Below are positions 32,975 through 41,050 of a stretch of 51,060 nucleotides of DNA, one piece after another. This DNA comes from Nitrospinota bacterium. Lineage in GTDB: Bacteria > Nitrospinota_A > UBA7883 > JACRGQ01. The notes under the pieces are model-generated. The model was not told where the DNA came from, searched no databases, and saw nothing but the letters and a program-made list of their open reading frames with translations. Position 1 is the first letter of the stretch; each line of letters begins with the position of its first letter. Location: the NCBI GenBank assembly GCA_016212275.1, contig JACRGR010000068.1:1-51060 (forward strand), written 5' to 3'. Position numbers and translations under genes: made by a program.

Positions 32975-33469
32975 CTATTGGTATCCCCTTTTGGCCTCAT
33001 CCGTTTTTGCTATTGCCTCGGCTACTTTTTCAAGCGCGTTCAAGGTCTCTTTGGATTCTTCCCGGTTCACCCGCAATTCCAAATGGCAGGCGGGACAACC
33101 GATGGGCTGGCCCGATAAAAGCATCTGAATCGAGATCGGGATGCGGAAACCGCACTGGGGACAGCCAAGTCCGGGATTCGGGTCTATCTGTGTGGCGGGT
33201 TGCGGCGCGGGATGGGGGACCGGAACAATGGCGGGCGCCACCACGGGAACGCCAGCCGTTTGCACCGGTTGAACAACCGGGGGCTTTTTCGGGGTCTTAA
33301 CTTTACCGACAACCCCGGCGGCCTTTTTAACCGCGGGTTTTTTAGCGACGCCCGTTTTTTTTACGGTTGGTTTCGGCTTCGGGGCGGTAACTTTCGAAAC
33401 CGCTTTTTTCGCGGCTTTCTTTTTTTTGGGACTCTTCTTCGCCGCCGCTTTCTTTTTAACCACCGCCAT
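32975..33469 (-). CDS. Lysine-rich protein with C-terminal zinc ribbon
   Basis: 164 residues in two parts. Residues 1-60 are histone H1-like, rich in Lys, Ala and Pro (VVKKKAAAKKSPKKKKAAKK), then a Pro/Val linker to about residue 100. The C-terminal part holds CPQCGFRIPISIQMLLSG and IGCPACHLELRVNRE, a two-pair zinc ribbon, then a helix NALEKVAEAIAKT. The gene starts 2 bases after the DUF2589 gene before it. The Lys-rich tail might bind DNA, RNA or an acidic surface; the zinc ribbon wording (IPISIQMLLSGQPIGCPAC) is what I recall from other DUF2589 neighbourhoods. Confidence 0.75.
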   Translation of the reverse strand: MAVVKKKAAAKKSPKKKKAAKKAVSKVTAPKPKPTVKKTGVAKKPAVKKAAGVVGKVKTPKKPPVVQPVQTAGVPVVAPAIVPVPHPAPQPATQIDPNPGLGCPQCGFRIPISIQMLLSGQPIGCPACHLELRVNREESKETLNALEKVAEAIAKTDEAKRGYQ

Positions 33470-33471
33470 GG

Positions 33472-34104
33472 TTATACGCTCTTTTCGCCGGTGGGTTCCT
33501 GTTTCGGCGTAAGCTGTGTGCTGGTGGTGTTCTGATCCATTAGCCGGAAAAGGTGCGCCATGCCGGCGGTTACATCCGCCTGCTCAACCGTCATTTTCAC
33601 CCGCATCTGCAGGTCGAGCCGGTTCTGGTTATCGCCCCCGCCGCTGGGCATCCGCCCCATCGCGGCGCGGAACTCCAGCCGGTCTTTTCCCAGCCAATCC
33701 GAAGAGTTCGATTCCGAACTGCTCGCGGAATTTTCCGGCGCGGTGGACATGGTGTCCGTGATCTTGACGAAAAACTCGATCTCCGCGGTTTTCACCTGTA
33801 TCGCCGGTATCGGCACCAGCGCGAGCACCGGAACCTCCACCTTGAACGTCTGTTGCACGCCGTTGGCGTCCGGCTTTTGAACATGGAACGACGCCATCCG
33901 CATGTCGCCGAAGTGGTATTGGTCCGCCACGGCTTTATCGGTGAGCGACGGATCCTTTTCTTCCTTATAGACGAACCCGATGCGCTCAATGAACTCGGCC
34001 GTGGACTGCGCCGCTTGCGCCTGCCCCTGCACGATCGCCAATAATGGCGCCCCCACTATCTGATGCAACGGCAAGGATTTTATTTCACTGATTTCCCGCG
34101 CCAT
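33472..34104 (-). CDS. DUF2589 protein, second paralogue of the operon
   Basis: 210 residues. The family opening is seen as LPLHQIVGAPLLAIVQGQAQ-AAQSTAEFIERIGF. The central core KVEVPVLALVPIPAIQVKTAEIEFFVKITD is the diagnostic DUF2589 strand set. A Ser/Asn-rich insert follows, then a beta-rich segment and RVKMTVEQADVTAGMAHLFRLMDQ, the terminal helix motif. It has diverged from the copy at 35090-35701 in the middle insert and length. The function of the family is unknown. AAGGAG precedes the ATG. Confidence 0.85.
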   Translation of the reverse strand: MAREISEIKSLPLHQIVGAPLLAIVQGQAQAAQSTAEFIERIGFVYKEEKDPSLTDKAVADQYHFGDMRMASFHVQKPDANGVQQTFKVEVPVLALVPIPAIQVKTAEIEFFVKITDTMSTAPENSASSSESNSSDWLGKDRLEFRAAMGRMPSGGGDNQNRLDLQMRVKMTVEQADVTAGMAHLFRLMDQNTTSTQLTPKQEPTGEKSV

Positions 34105-34124
34105 TCCCTAAGCTCCTTTCCCGG

Positions 34125-35066
34125 TCACTCCGGCACCAGCCTGCGTATCGGCTCGCCGTCCTTTTGTTCCACCTGCGACCAGGTGTAGTTGCGGATGCCT
34201 GCGGTGATTTTGATCGTGGAGATGCTGGATTCCAGCATCGCGCCAAGCCTATCCGCGGTCACGTCCACCTCCACCATGTAATCCTGGGGAGTGCTCTGGC
34301 GCACATCGTGAATTTCCTTTTTCATTGCCGACAATATCTCGCGCAGTTTTTCGGATACCGCGTTCCTGATGGCGTCCAGGTTCGCGTCGCCACTTGGCGG
34401 CAGGGGCGGAGTGGGCGGCATCATCGGTTCCATCGCGGGCGAAGGAGCCATCCCCGGCATGGGTGGCATGCCTGGCATGGGCGGAGGAGGCATCCAGACG
34501 GGCGCCATCATTAATGGCGGCGGGGGGGGGAACGTTGCCATGCCCGGCATACCGGCCATATCCATCGGAGCCATTTTGGGCCGGAACAAACGGTAAAAAA
34601 CGATAGGCATCAGGCCGGCGTGCGCTTGCTCGTCTCGAAAATCGTCGTTTTGCAGAAGCGCGCGCGAATTCATTTCAAAGAAATTCAGGACGTCCCGCGT
34701 GAATTCTTTGGCAAACTCCGTCGTGCCGATATGGTCCGTCGCCATTGTCTGTGGCGGTTGCGCCTCCGCCATGCCGCGCACTATCTCAGTACTCGCCGAG
34801 ACGACAACCTGGCCATAGCGTTCATACACCGCCGAGGTCTTTGCTTCCCGCTCGGCGTTGCGCACCGGGTCCACATCGGTTTTCGCCACGGCGAACTTCA
34901 GGTCCACCGTGACTTCTTTTATATCGGTACGCGGGATGGGAAAGGTCCGCAGGAGGGAATCCTGCTCGTAGAACTTGCTGACATCGCGTGAAAACACGTC
35001 CGATGCCACCCGTGCCTGCGCGATGTCGCGCAAAATGGCACCTATCACCTGATGTAGTTGCGCCAT
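34125..35066 (-). CDS. DUF2589-operon protein with Pro/Met-rich linker
   Basis: 313 residues, unrecognised outside this gene context. Three parts: residues 1-160 form a globular domain (LHQVIGAILRDIAQARVASD, then IPRTDIKEVTVDLKFAVAKT), which echoes the opening helices of DUF2589. Residues about 165-225 are a Pro/Met/Ala-rich repeat with PMPGMPPMPGM-like units. Residues about 230-313 form another domain (LREILSAMKKEIHDV, then YMVEVDVTADRLGAMLE). AAGGAGAGG precedes the ATG. The linker could let two domains reach different partners. No secretion signal. Confidence 0.7.
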   Translation of the reverse strand: MAQLHQVIGAILRDIAQARVASDVFSRDVSKFYEQDSLLRTFPIPRTDIKEVTVDLKFAVAKTDVDPVRNAEREAKTSAVYERYGQVVVSASTEIVRGMAEAQPPQTMATDHIGTTEFAKEFTRDVLNFFEMNSRALLQNDDFRDEQAHAGLMPIVFYRLFRPKMAPMDMAGMPGMATFPPPPPLMMAPVWMPPPPMPGMPPMPGMAPSPAMEPMMPPTPPLPPSGDANLDAIRNAVSEKLREILSAMKKEIHDVRQSTPQDYMVEVDVTADRLGAMLESSISTIKITAGIRNYTWSQVEQKDGEPIRRLVPE

Positions 35067-35089
35067 CCCCTCTCCTTAATGGTCGCTGG

Positions 35090-35701
35090 TCAGGCTTTTG
35101 CCGGGAGCGGTTCTTTTATGTTCGCCTCAAGTATCCCCAGGATGCGGCTTAAACCCGCGGGCAGACTATCCTGCACCGCGCGAACGTGGACATTCACGGT
35201 GAACTCCACATTGTATTTTGAGGATCTTTGTTCGCTGGAGGTGTGCGACGCCGAGTACGACGCCTTGAAATCCACACTCGCTTTCCAAAAACCCATCCCG
35301 CCGGATCCGCCGGCGGCCACTGAAACCGACTTGTCCGATTTGTCGGCCGAATCGCTCTTGGCCTCGATCGTTTCGGTTATTTTCGCCGTGAAATCTATGG
35401 TCATTTCCTCGATGCGTATGAACGGAATGGGAACGATGGTAAGGATCGGCACTTCCAGTTTCGCGTCCGAGGAGGCCCCGCTGGCATCCTTCCGCGTGTA
35501 CTGAAACACCACATTGCGGACTTTGCCCGCGTCCATGTTCGACGTTTCGGTCGTTGAGGAAGGCTCTTCAAACCCCACCGCCTTTATGAATTCCACGGTG
35601 GCTTTTGCGGCTTCCCCTTGCGCCTGAATGGCCGCGCGCAACGGGCCTCCGATAAGATTTCCAAAAGGAATTGCGGCCAATGTTCCAACTGCAGACGGCA
35701 T
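35090..35701 (-). CDS. DUF2589 protein, first gene of the operon
   Basis: 203 residues with the full DUF2589 pattern: IPFGNLIGGPLRAAIQAQGE, AKATVEFIKAVGF, LEVPILTIVPIPFIRIEEMT followed by IDFTAKITETIE, then SVDFKASYSASHTSSEQRSS and the closing FTVNVHVRAVQDSLPAGLSR. The family has no known role. GGGAGG lies 7 bases before the ATG, and a good sigma-70 promoter lies 80 bases upstream. It begins a six-gene run with gaps of 2-23 bases. Confidence 0.87.
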   Translation of the reverse strand: MPSAVGTLAAIPFGNLIGGPLRAAIQAQGEAAKATVEFIKAVGFEEPSSTTETSNMDAGKVRNVVFQYTRKDASGASSDAKLEVPILTIVPIPFIRIEEMTIDFTAKITETIEAKSDSADKSDKSVSVAAGGSGGMGFWKASVDFKASYSASHTSSEQRSSKYNVEFTVNVHVRAVQDSLPAGLSRILGILEANIKEPLPAKA

Positions 35702-35788
35702 AACGAACCTCCCTCAACAAACGGTTATGAGCATGCCCTTCCGAGAATGGCGGCCAAGAACGGCAACATTCTCCCCTCGATACAAAAG

Positions 35789-35817
35789 AATATACAATGC
35801 GGCAAATGGATTGGCAA
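35789..35817 (-). promoter_or_regulatory. Sigma-70 promoter of the DUF2589 operon
   Basis: On the minus strand, TTGCCA (35817-35812) and TATATT (35794-35789) are separated by exactly 17 bases, giving close matches to both consensus boxes. Transcription would start near 35782, about 80 bases before the first ATG. The -35 box is part of the inverted repeat at 35813-35830. Confidence 0.65.
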
Positions 35818-35830
35818 TAAATATATTGCC
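35813..35830. promoter_or_regulatory. Inverted repeat over the -35 box of the DUF2589 operon
   Basis: GGCAATA (35813-35819) and TATTGCC (35824-35830) with an AATA spacer. It overlaps the -35 box, a good place for a repressor. The binding protein is unknown. Confidence 0.5.
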
Positions 35831-35863
35831 GGATGTTCTCAAAATGAGACGCTGGTTTTGGAG

Positions 35864-35901
35864 GGAATAATAAAGGCCGCGGGGTGTTCGCCCGCGGCCT
35901 T
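35864..35901 (-). terminator. Rho-independent terminator of the respiratory operon
   Basis: Perfect 11-bp stem AAGGCCGCGGG (35873-35883) and CCCGCGGCCTT (35891-35901) with a 7-base loop. Read on the minus strand it is followed by TTTATTATT. It lies just after the CBS gene and should end the Rieske/cytochrome b operon. Confidence 0.8.
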
Positions 35902-35920
35902 CAATCGTCTTGGGAAAAAC

Positions 35921-36310
35921 TTACCAGCCTTCGCCGTCCGTATAGACCGGGTGAATGAGGTCGCGCACCGAGATGACCCCGATGATCTTGCCGTTCTCCG
36001 TCACCCCCAGGTGGCGGATGTACGACTTGTCCATCAGGTCGCTCGCCTGCGTGAGCGAGGAGTTCAGGTCTATGGAGATGATGTTCTTCGTCATGATGTC
36101 GCCCACTTTCGTGTTGGCGGGGCTTTTTTCCGGCGCCATCACTTTGCGGATGAGGTCGGTATCGGTCACCACCCCCGCTATCTGCCCGTTCTCCTCGATG
36201 AAGATGGAGGAGAACTTGTTATCGGTCAGCGTTTTCGCCGCGTCCAGCGCGGTCGAATTCATAGGCAATGTGTTGAGCTTCCGCGACATCCGGTCCTTGA
36301 CTTTTACCAT
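35921..36310 (-). CDS. CBS-domain pair protein
   Basis: 129 residues made almost entirely of two CBS modules: VKDRMSRKLNTLPMNSTALDAAKTL with FIEENGQIAGVVTDTDLIRKVM, and VGDIMTKNIISIDLNSSLTQASDLM with VTENGKIIGVISVRDLI. CBS pairs usually sense adenosine nucleotides. The gene is the last of the respiratory operon, directly abutting the flavoprotein gene, so a nucleotide- or redox-linked role in controlling that complex is conceivable but not shown. Confidence 0.88.
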   Translation of the reverse strand: MVKVKDRMSRKLNTLPMNSTALDAAKTLTDNKFSSIFIEENGQIAGVVTDTDLIRKVMAPEKSPANTKVGDIMTKNIISIDLNSSLTQASDLMDKSYIRHLGVTENGKIIGVISVRDLIHPVYTDGEGW

Positions 36311-38068
36311 CTACTTACTCCCCTTGGTTCCACTTTTTTCCTTCGAACCCTTATTGTAGCAGGTGAAATCTATCGAATCCGTGGGACACACCTGCCCGCA
36401 GAAGGTGCACCGGATGCACAGGTCGCGGTCTATCTCGATGCCAACGATGCCCTGTTCCTTCAGGCCGATGTTCTCATTGTAAAGCCGGTTGAACTGCAAT
36501 TCCGAAAGCTCCGCCATCCCCAGGCACTTTTGCGGGCACACGTCCACGCAGTTGCCGCACAGGATGCAGGTCTCCGGATGGTACGTCCAGGTGTGACTGC
36601 ACTGGAAACAGCGCGCCGCCTCTTCAATCGCCTCGTTGCGGTTGTAGGTGCGCTCCACCTCTTCGAATGTTTTCAGCCGCGTGTCCAGCGCGATGTTTTC
36701 GGGGAAATGGCGCGGGATGTTGTCGTACTCCGGTTTTTTCACCGGTATCTGGCCGTCCAGCTTTTCCAGCGTTTCTTCTTTTTTGTAAACGCCGCGCGTG
36801 CCGCGCAGGTAGGCGTCTATGCTTATCGCCGCGCGGTGGCCGTCCGCCACCACGTTGATCACGTCGCGCGTGCCGGTGATGAAATCGCCGGTGGAGTATA
36901 TCCCCGGCAGGTTCGTGGCGAACGTCTCGGATTCCACATCCAGCGTTCCCCAGTTCGTCAGGCGCAGGCCCGATTTGCCGGTGATGAACGACATATCCGG
37001 CGCCTGGCTTACCGCCGGCATCACATAATCGCATTCCAGCACGAACTCGGAGCCGGCTATCGGCTTCGGTTTGCGCCTGCCGCTTGCGTCCGGCTCGCCC
37101 AGTTCCGCCTTTATCAGCTTTACGCCGGTCGCCGTTTGGCCGTCTTTGGACACTACTTCGACCGGGGCTTCCAGGTAGCGGAAGATGATCCCTTCCTCTT
37201 CGGCCTCGTGAATTTCCTTTTCGTTGACCGGTATTTCGGCGCGCGTCCGGCGGTAAACGATATAGACGGTCTTTGCCCCCAAGCGTATACAGGAACGCGA
37301 TACGTCCATCGCGGTGAACCCGCCGCCAATAACGGCAACCGTCTTGCCCGCCATCGGGGGGAGAGACTGTCCGAGGTTCACGAGCCGCATGAAGGTGGCA
37401 CCGTGGTACACGCCTTTCAGCTCTTCGCCCGGCACCTTCATATGCACCGCTTTGTGGGCACCCGCCGCTATCAGTATCGCTTTGTATTCCGTCTGCAGTT
37501 CGTGGAACTGGATGTCTTTGCCGACAACCGTGTTGTAGCGGATTTCCACGCCCAAGCGTTTTATGTATTCCACTTCAAAATCAATAACTTCGCGCGGCAA
37601 ACGGTAGGCCGGGATGCCATAGCGCATCATGCCGCCCGGATGCGGGAACATCTCGAACACCGTGGGGCGATACCCCAATTTCGCCAAGTCATGCGCGGCG
37701 GTAAGCCCTGCGGGACCCGCGCCGATGATCGCGACACGCTCCAAGGTGTTGTACCTTTGTTCGGGCAGTTTGAATGTGTCTTTCGAGTAATCGGTGGCCG
37801 AGCGCTTCAACTGCATGATGGAGACCGACTGGTCCACCATCCGGCGGTTGCACCCGCGTTCGCACCAGTGCTGGCATATCCTGCCGCAGATGGCCGGGAA
37901 CGGGTTCGTTTCACGGATGAGCCGGTGGGCCGCGTCGAAATTCCCTTCGGCGATGAGTTTTATATACCCTTCAACGTCCGTATGCACCGGGCAGTTGGTT
38001 TGGCACGGAACACCCTCGTACACCTTCGGGTCGTACAGAAATTCAAAATCGCGCACGGAATCAGACAT
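36311..38068 (-). CDS. GltD-like FAD/NAD(P) oxidoreductase with extra ferredoxin domain
   Basis: 585 residues in three parts. The N-terminal iron-sulfur domain carries Cys22, Cys26, Cys61, Cys65, Cys69 and Cys73 (CQTNCPVH, CGRICQHWCERGCNR), as in the small subunit of glutamate synthase and related enzymes. The FAD site IIGAGPAGLTAAHDLAKLG starts near residue 114; the NAD(P)H site is VIGGGFTAMDVSRSC. The C-terminal part adds ferredoxin-type clusters (CILCGNCVDVCPQKC and CIRCTFCGQVCPTDSIDF). It lies in one operon with the Rieske/cytochrome b genes, so electron transfer between NAD(P)H or ferredoxin and the membrane complex is a reasonable inference. It is not a glutamate synthase subunit by context (no gltB). 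Confidence 0.85.
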   Translation of the reverse strand: MSDSVRDFEFLYDPKVYEGVPCQTNCPVHTDVEGYIKLIAEGNFDAAHRLIRETNPFPAICGRICQHWCERGCNRRMVDQSVSIMQLKRSATDYSKDTFKLPEQRYNTLERVAIIGAGPAGLTAAHDLAKLGYRPTVFEMFPHPGGMMRYGIPAYRLPREVIDFEVEYIKRLGVEIRYNTVVGKDIQFHELQTEYKAILIAAGAHKAVHMKVPGEELKGVYHGATFMRLVNLGQSLPPMAGKTVAVIGGGFTAMDVSRSCIRLGAKTVYIVYRRTRAEIPVNEKEIHEAEEEGIIFRYLEAPVEVVSKDGQTATGVKLIKAELGEPDASGRRKPKPIAGSEFVLECDYVMPAVSQAPDMSFITGKSGLRLTNWGTLDVESETFATNLPGIYSTGDFITGTRDVINVVADGHRAAISIDAYLRGTRGVYKKEETLEKLDGQIPVKKPEYDNIPRHFPENIALDTRLKTFEEVERTYNRNEAIEEAARCFQCSHTWTYHPETCILCGNCVDVCPQKCLGMAELSELQFNRLYNENIGLKEQGIVGIEIDRDLCIRCTFCGQVCPTDSIDFTCYNKGSKEKSGTKGSK

Positions 38069-38148
38069 ACACGCCGCCTTTCTTTCGCCTATCTCTCATG
38101 TTGCAGTGGCCTTTCTTCATGTTAACCATAAATTAGCCCCGTGACAAC

Positions 38149-39408
38149 CTATTTGAGGGAAGCGAGGTATTCCGAAAGCGCGTTTATCTGGTTATCGGTA
38201 AAGTTAAGCTTGGTGCCCAGCGCATGCCGCCCCATCTTCGACGGGGAGGTAAACAGTTCTTTCATCGCCTCTTTGCTCATCCGGGAGCCAACATGTGAAA
38301 GGTCTTTCGATATTTTTCCGCCTTTATTATCAATGGCGTGGCAGAACCAGCAATTTGACCGGATGAACAGTTTTTCCCCTGGCGGCAGTTGCGCGAAGTT
38401 GGCGAACTGTGATTCAAATTCGGAGATGAACGACGCCTTGTCCGACGTGGCTTTCTGCTGGGCGGACTGCTCGTTGTACACATACGCGACCGGCATTTTA
38501 TTGGCGCGGAAGCTCTCCACATAAGTGGTAAGGGCGTGCGCCTGCTCCGGGGTGAACCCGAAGTTCGGCATGATGGTCGGTTCCATGCCGATGGCGGGGT
38601 CGCCCGGCGTTACCTTCTGCGGGTCGAGGAAGTGCTGGTAGGTCCAGTTGTACATGTTCTTCTTGCCTTCCACATGTTTCAACACATGGGTCTGCTCGAA
38701 CTCGTGCTCAGTGCGGTCGCCAAACTCGGTAAGGTCGGGCGCGATGACCTCGCCCACGCCGCGGATGGTGTGACAGGAGGTACACTCTATGCCCATATCG
38801 TTATTGCCGTAGGTGATTTCGCGGGCGGTTTCAAGCATTTCGGCCCCCGCGAGATGGTAGCCCTTTTCGTATACCCGCACATGGCACTTTGGACAGGATA
38901 CCTGCACCATGTTGTTCGGCCACATCGGGAAATCCCAATGCTCAATCTCTTTGGCATGGGCTTCATCGGCTTCCGTGGCCCTTCCCTGCCCTTGGTGGCA
39001 GATGGTGCACCCGATCTTGGCGAAATCGTGCTCGCGCGCGGCGGCGTGGTAGCGGTACGGCTCCGGCGCGTCCGCGAAATCCGGGTTATCCACCCCCTGG
39101 TGGCAGGTGATACAGCGGTCGGTCACGCCAAGCTCCGGGTTCCATACCTGAAGGATCTTGATGGGAGTCGCCTTGAGCGATTCCAGCGTTTCCGGGTTTT
39201 TTTCCTTTTCGATCTGCATCTTGATAAAAGTGGACTGGTATCCGCGCCACTCGGCGGTAAACTCCTTGCCGACCGTGAAGCCGAACAGCGAAAGGAGGGA
39301 AAACGCGAAGATCGCGTACATCAGGTTCTGGTTGCGGGTCCACAGGAAAATGAACGAAACGGTATTTACGATAAGGATGCCAGCGACAATTTTTTCCATC
39401 ATCTCCAC
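38149..39408 (-). CDS. Membrane-anchored pentahaem cytochrome c
   Basis: 419 residues. Two hydrophobic helices at the N-terminus (IVAGILIVNTVSFIFLW and MYAIFAFSLLSLFGFTVG) anchor it in the membrane. Five CxxCH haem sites start at Cys99 (CITCH), Cys134 (CTICH), Cys172 (CPKCH), Cys209 (CTSCH) and Cys353 (CWFCH). The last one sits in a mono-haem cytochrome c-like domain that starts near residue 335 (PPGEKLFIRSNCWFCHAID, with SRMSKEAMKELF). It follows the cytochrome b subunit IV gene by 4 bases and probably takes electrons from the Rieske/b core. Confidence 0.9.
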   Translation of the reverse strand: MEMMEKIVAGILIVNTVSFIFLWTRNQNLMYAIFAFSLLSLFGFTVGKEFTAEWRGYQSTFIKMQIEKEKNPETLESLKATPIKILQVWNPELGVTDRCITCHQGVDNPDFADAPEPYRYHAAAREHDFAKIGCTICHQGQGRATEADEAHAKEIEHWDFPMWPNNMVQVSCPKCHVRVYEKGYHLAGAEMLETAREITYGNNDMGIECTSCHTIRGVGEVIAPDLTEFGDRTEHEFEQTHVLKHVEGKKNMYNWTYQHFLDPQKVTPGDPAIGMEPTIMPNFGFTPEQAHALTTYVESFRANKMPVAYVYNEQSAQQKATSDKASFISEFESQFANFAQLPPGEKLFIRSNCWFCHAIDNKGGKISKDLSHVGSRMSKEAMKELFTSPSKMGRHALGTKLNFTDNQINALSEYLASLK

Positions 39409-39412
39409 ACCC

Positions 39413-40219
39413 TCAGATCTTGAACCACGGGGTTTCGATTATGTACTTCACGTTGAACCCAAGCCGCAGGACGATCTTGCCCAAAGTGCCCACCATCATC
39501 AGCACATGGCTTTGCACAATGAAGTACCTGATGTAGCCAAGCTCCTTGAGGTATTTGTCCAGTTCCTTCACCTTTTCGGACTTCGGGAACATTCTGGTGA
39601 CGATGAGCGGAAGGACCATGCCGATGGTGGAGAACCCGATGAGCAGGGCCAGCCCCACGCCCAGCGGGAACGATTTCAGTTCCGCGCCGCCTTCCTTCAG
39701 CGGCACCCCTTCGCGCGTCCATGTGTTGCCGCCCAGGTCGTAGTCAATTATCGGCCAGTACACCTGCCAGCTCGGCCCGCGCAACAGCTGGCCCACCACG
39801 ATAAGGGCGAACCAGAAGAGGATGCCGAAGGTGAAGTAGGCCACGGCGAACCGCCTGCGGCGGAAATCGTAATTCCCCTGCTCGGTGGGGGTAATATCAA
39901 CGTACGGGATGAGCATCAGCCCGATCAATATCTGTTGCGGGAGCATCACGCCCGCTATCCACGGATCGAAATACACCAGCAGTTCCTGCAGACCGATGAA
40001 ATACCACGGGGCCTTGGCCGGGTTCGGGGTTTTCGCCCATTCCGCCATTTCCTCCAGCGGCGCGTAGGCCAAAAAGGACACGCCCCACAAAAGCACCGTG
40101 AGGAACAGCATCATCAAAAGGATGATCCACACCAGGTTCGGCCACGATGAAACGCGGGGATACCCCGGCTTGTTCATTAGCATGTAGCCGGATTTGTCGC
40201 TCCTGACTTCTTCTTGCAT
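39413..40219 (-). CDS. Cytochrome b subunit IV-like (C-terminal half of cytochrome b)
   Basis: Quinol-oxidising membrane subunit, 268 residues from the ATG at 40219, with about four to five helices. The Qo-site region reads KAPWYFIGLQELLVYFDPW, so the usual PEWY is APWY (residues 70-73). An upstream in-frame ATG at 40231 would add MGGG and cross a run of nine Gs. The G-rich run also serves as the ribosome site for the 40219 start. It ends with a C-terminal extension beyond the normal subunit IV (RMFPKSEKVKELDKYLKELG). It follows cytochrome b by about 17 bases. Confidence 0.87.
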   Translation of the reverse strand: MQEEVRSDKSGYMLMNKPGYPRVSSWPNLVWIILLMMLFLTVLLWGVSFLAYAPLEEMAEWAKTPNPAKAPWYFIGLQELLVYFDPWIAGVMLPQQILIGLMLIPYVDITPTEQGNYDFRRRRFAVAYFTFGILFWFALIVVGQLLRGPSWQVYWPIIDYDLGGNTWTREGVPLKEGGAELKSFPLGVGLALLIGFSTIGMVLPLIVTRMFPKSEKVKELDKYLKELGYIRYFIVQSHVLMMVGTLGKIVLRLGFNVKYIIETPWFKI

Positions 40220-40236
40220 TCCCCCCCCCATAACTC

Positions 40237-41037
40237 TCACAACGGCCCGGAGAAGCCGTCTTTCCTTATGCGCCAGAAATGGAGCACCATCAACAGCGTG
40301 GCGATGAGCGGCAGGCCCACGCAATGCCACACATACGCGCGCACCAGGGCGTTCGCGCCGATGCGCGTGCCGCCGATGATCGCGAAACGGATGTCGTTGT
40401 CTATCTGCACGCCCAGCAGTTCATGGAACGGTCCCTCATACCCCATAAGCGGGGTGGCCGAGGCCATGTTCGTGCCGACCGTCACCGCCCAGAAACCAAG
40501 CTGGTCCCACGGAAGCAGGTAGCCGGTGAAGCTGAGCAAAAGCGTGAGCAACAGCAGGAACACGCCCACCACCCAGTTCATCTGGCGCGGCGCTTTGTAC
40601 GATCCGGTGTAGAACACGCGCATCATGTGGAGCATCACGGCAAGCACCATTCCGTGCGCGGCCCACCGGTGCATGTTCCTCAAGATAACGCCGAACGGCA
40701 CCATGAACCGCAGGTCCTTCATATCCTGGAACGCGCGATGCTCTTCCGGGACGTAGTAGAACATCAGCAATATGCCGGTGAGCGTGAGCAGAAGGAAGAG
40801 GAAGAACGTGATGCCGCCCATGCACCACGAATAGCGCAGTTTCAGGCCGTGCTCGCCCACCTTGGTGGGGAATATGTGCATGTAGAAGCTCGACCGCATG
40901 ACCGCCATCCGCTTGAGAAGCGTGTTGGGGTAGCCCACGCGGAAAATGGACTTGTAAATCGGATTATTCGTTATCAGCGCGAAAATAAAGTCGAGCGTCT
41001 TTTTCAGCGGCGACTGTTTTTGCTGGTTGTGTTCCAT
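40237..41037 (-). CDS. Cytochrome b6-like subunit
   Basis: Haem-binding half of a split cytochrome b, 266 residues, four core helices. Haem ligand pairs are His123/His137 and His238/His253, with the second pair spaced 15 apart as in cytochrome b6. Cys72 in YSWCMGGIT lines up with Cys35 of b6 (FYCLGGIT), which covalently holds the extra haem ci. [15 protein letters not shown] is the conserved helix C segment. The split b6/IV layout with Cys72 places it in the b6f-like branch of the cytochrome bc family. Its stop lies 6 bases before an upstream alternative start of subunit IV. Confidence 0.93.
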   Translation of the reverse strand: MEHNQQKQSPLKKTLDFIFALITNNPIYKSIFRVGYPNTLLKRMAVMRSSFYMHIFPTKVGEHGLKLRYSWCMGGITFFLFLLLTLTGILLMFYYVPEEHRAFQDMKDLRFMVPFGVILRNMHRWAAHGMVLAVMLHMMRVFYTGSYKAPRQMNWVVGVFLLLLTLLLSFTGYLLPWDQLGFWAVTVGTNMASATPLMGYEGPFHELLGVQIDNDIRFAIIGGTRIGANALVRAYVWHCVGLPLIATLLMVLHFWRIRKDGFSGPL

Positions 41038-41050
41038 CCCTGCCTGCCTT

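Noticed and set aside
35618..38125. Open frame of 835 codons on the plus strand
   Set aside because: It runs antisense through the CBS and GltD-like genes and the DUF2589 start. Its composition (Arg, His, Val-rich) is that of a shadow frame.
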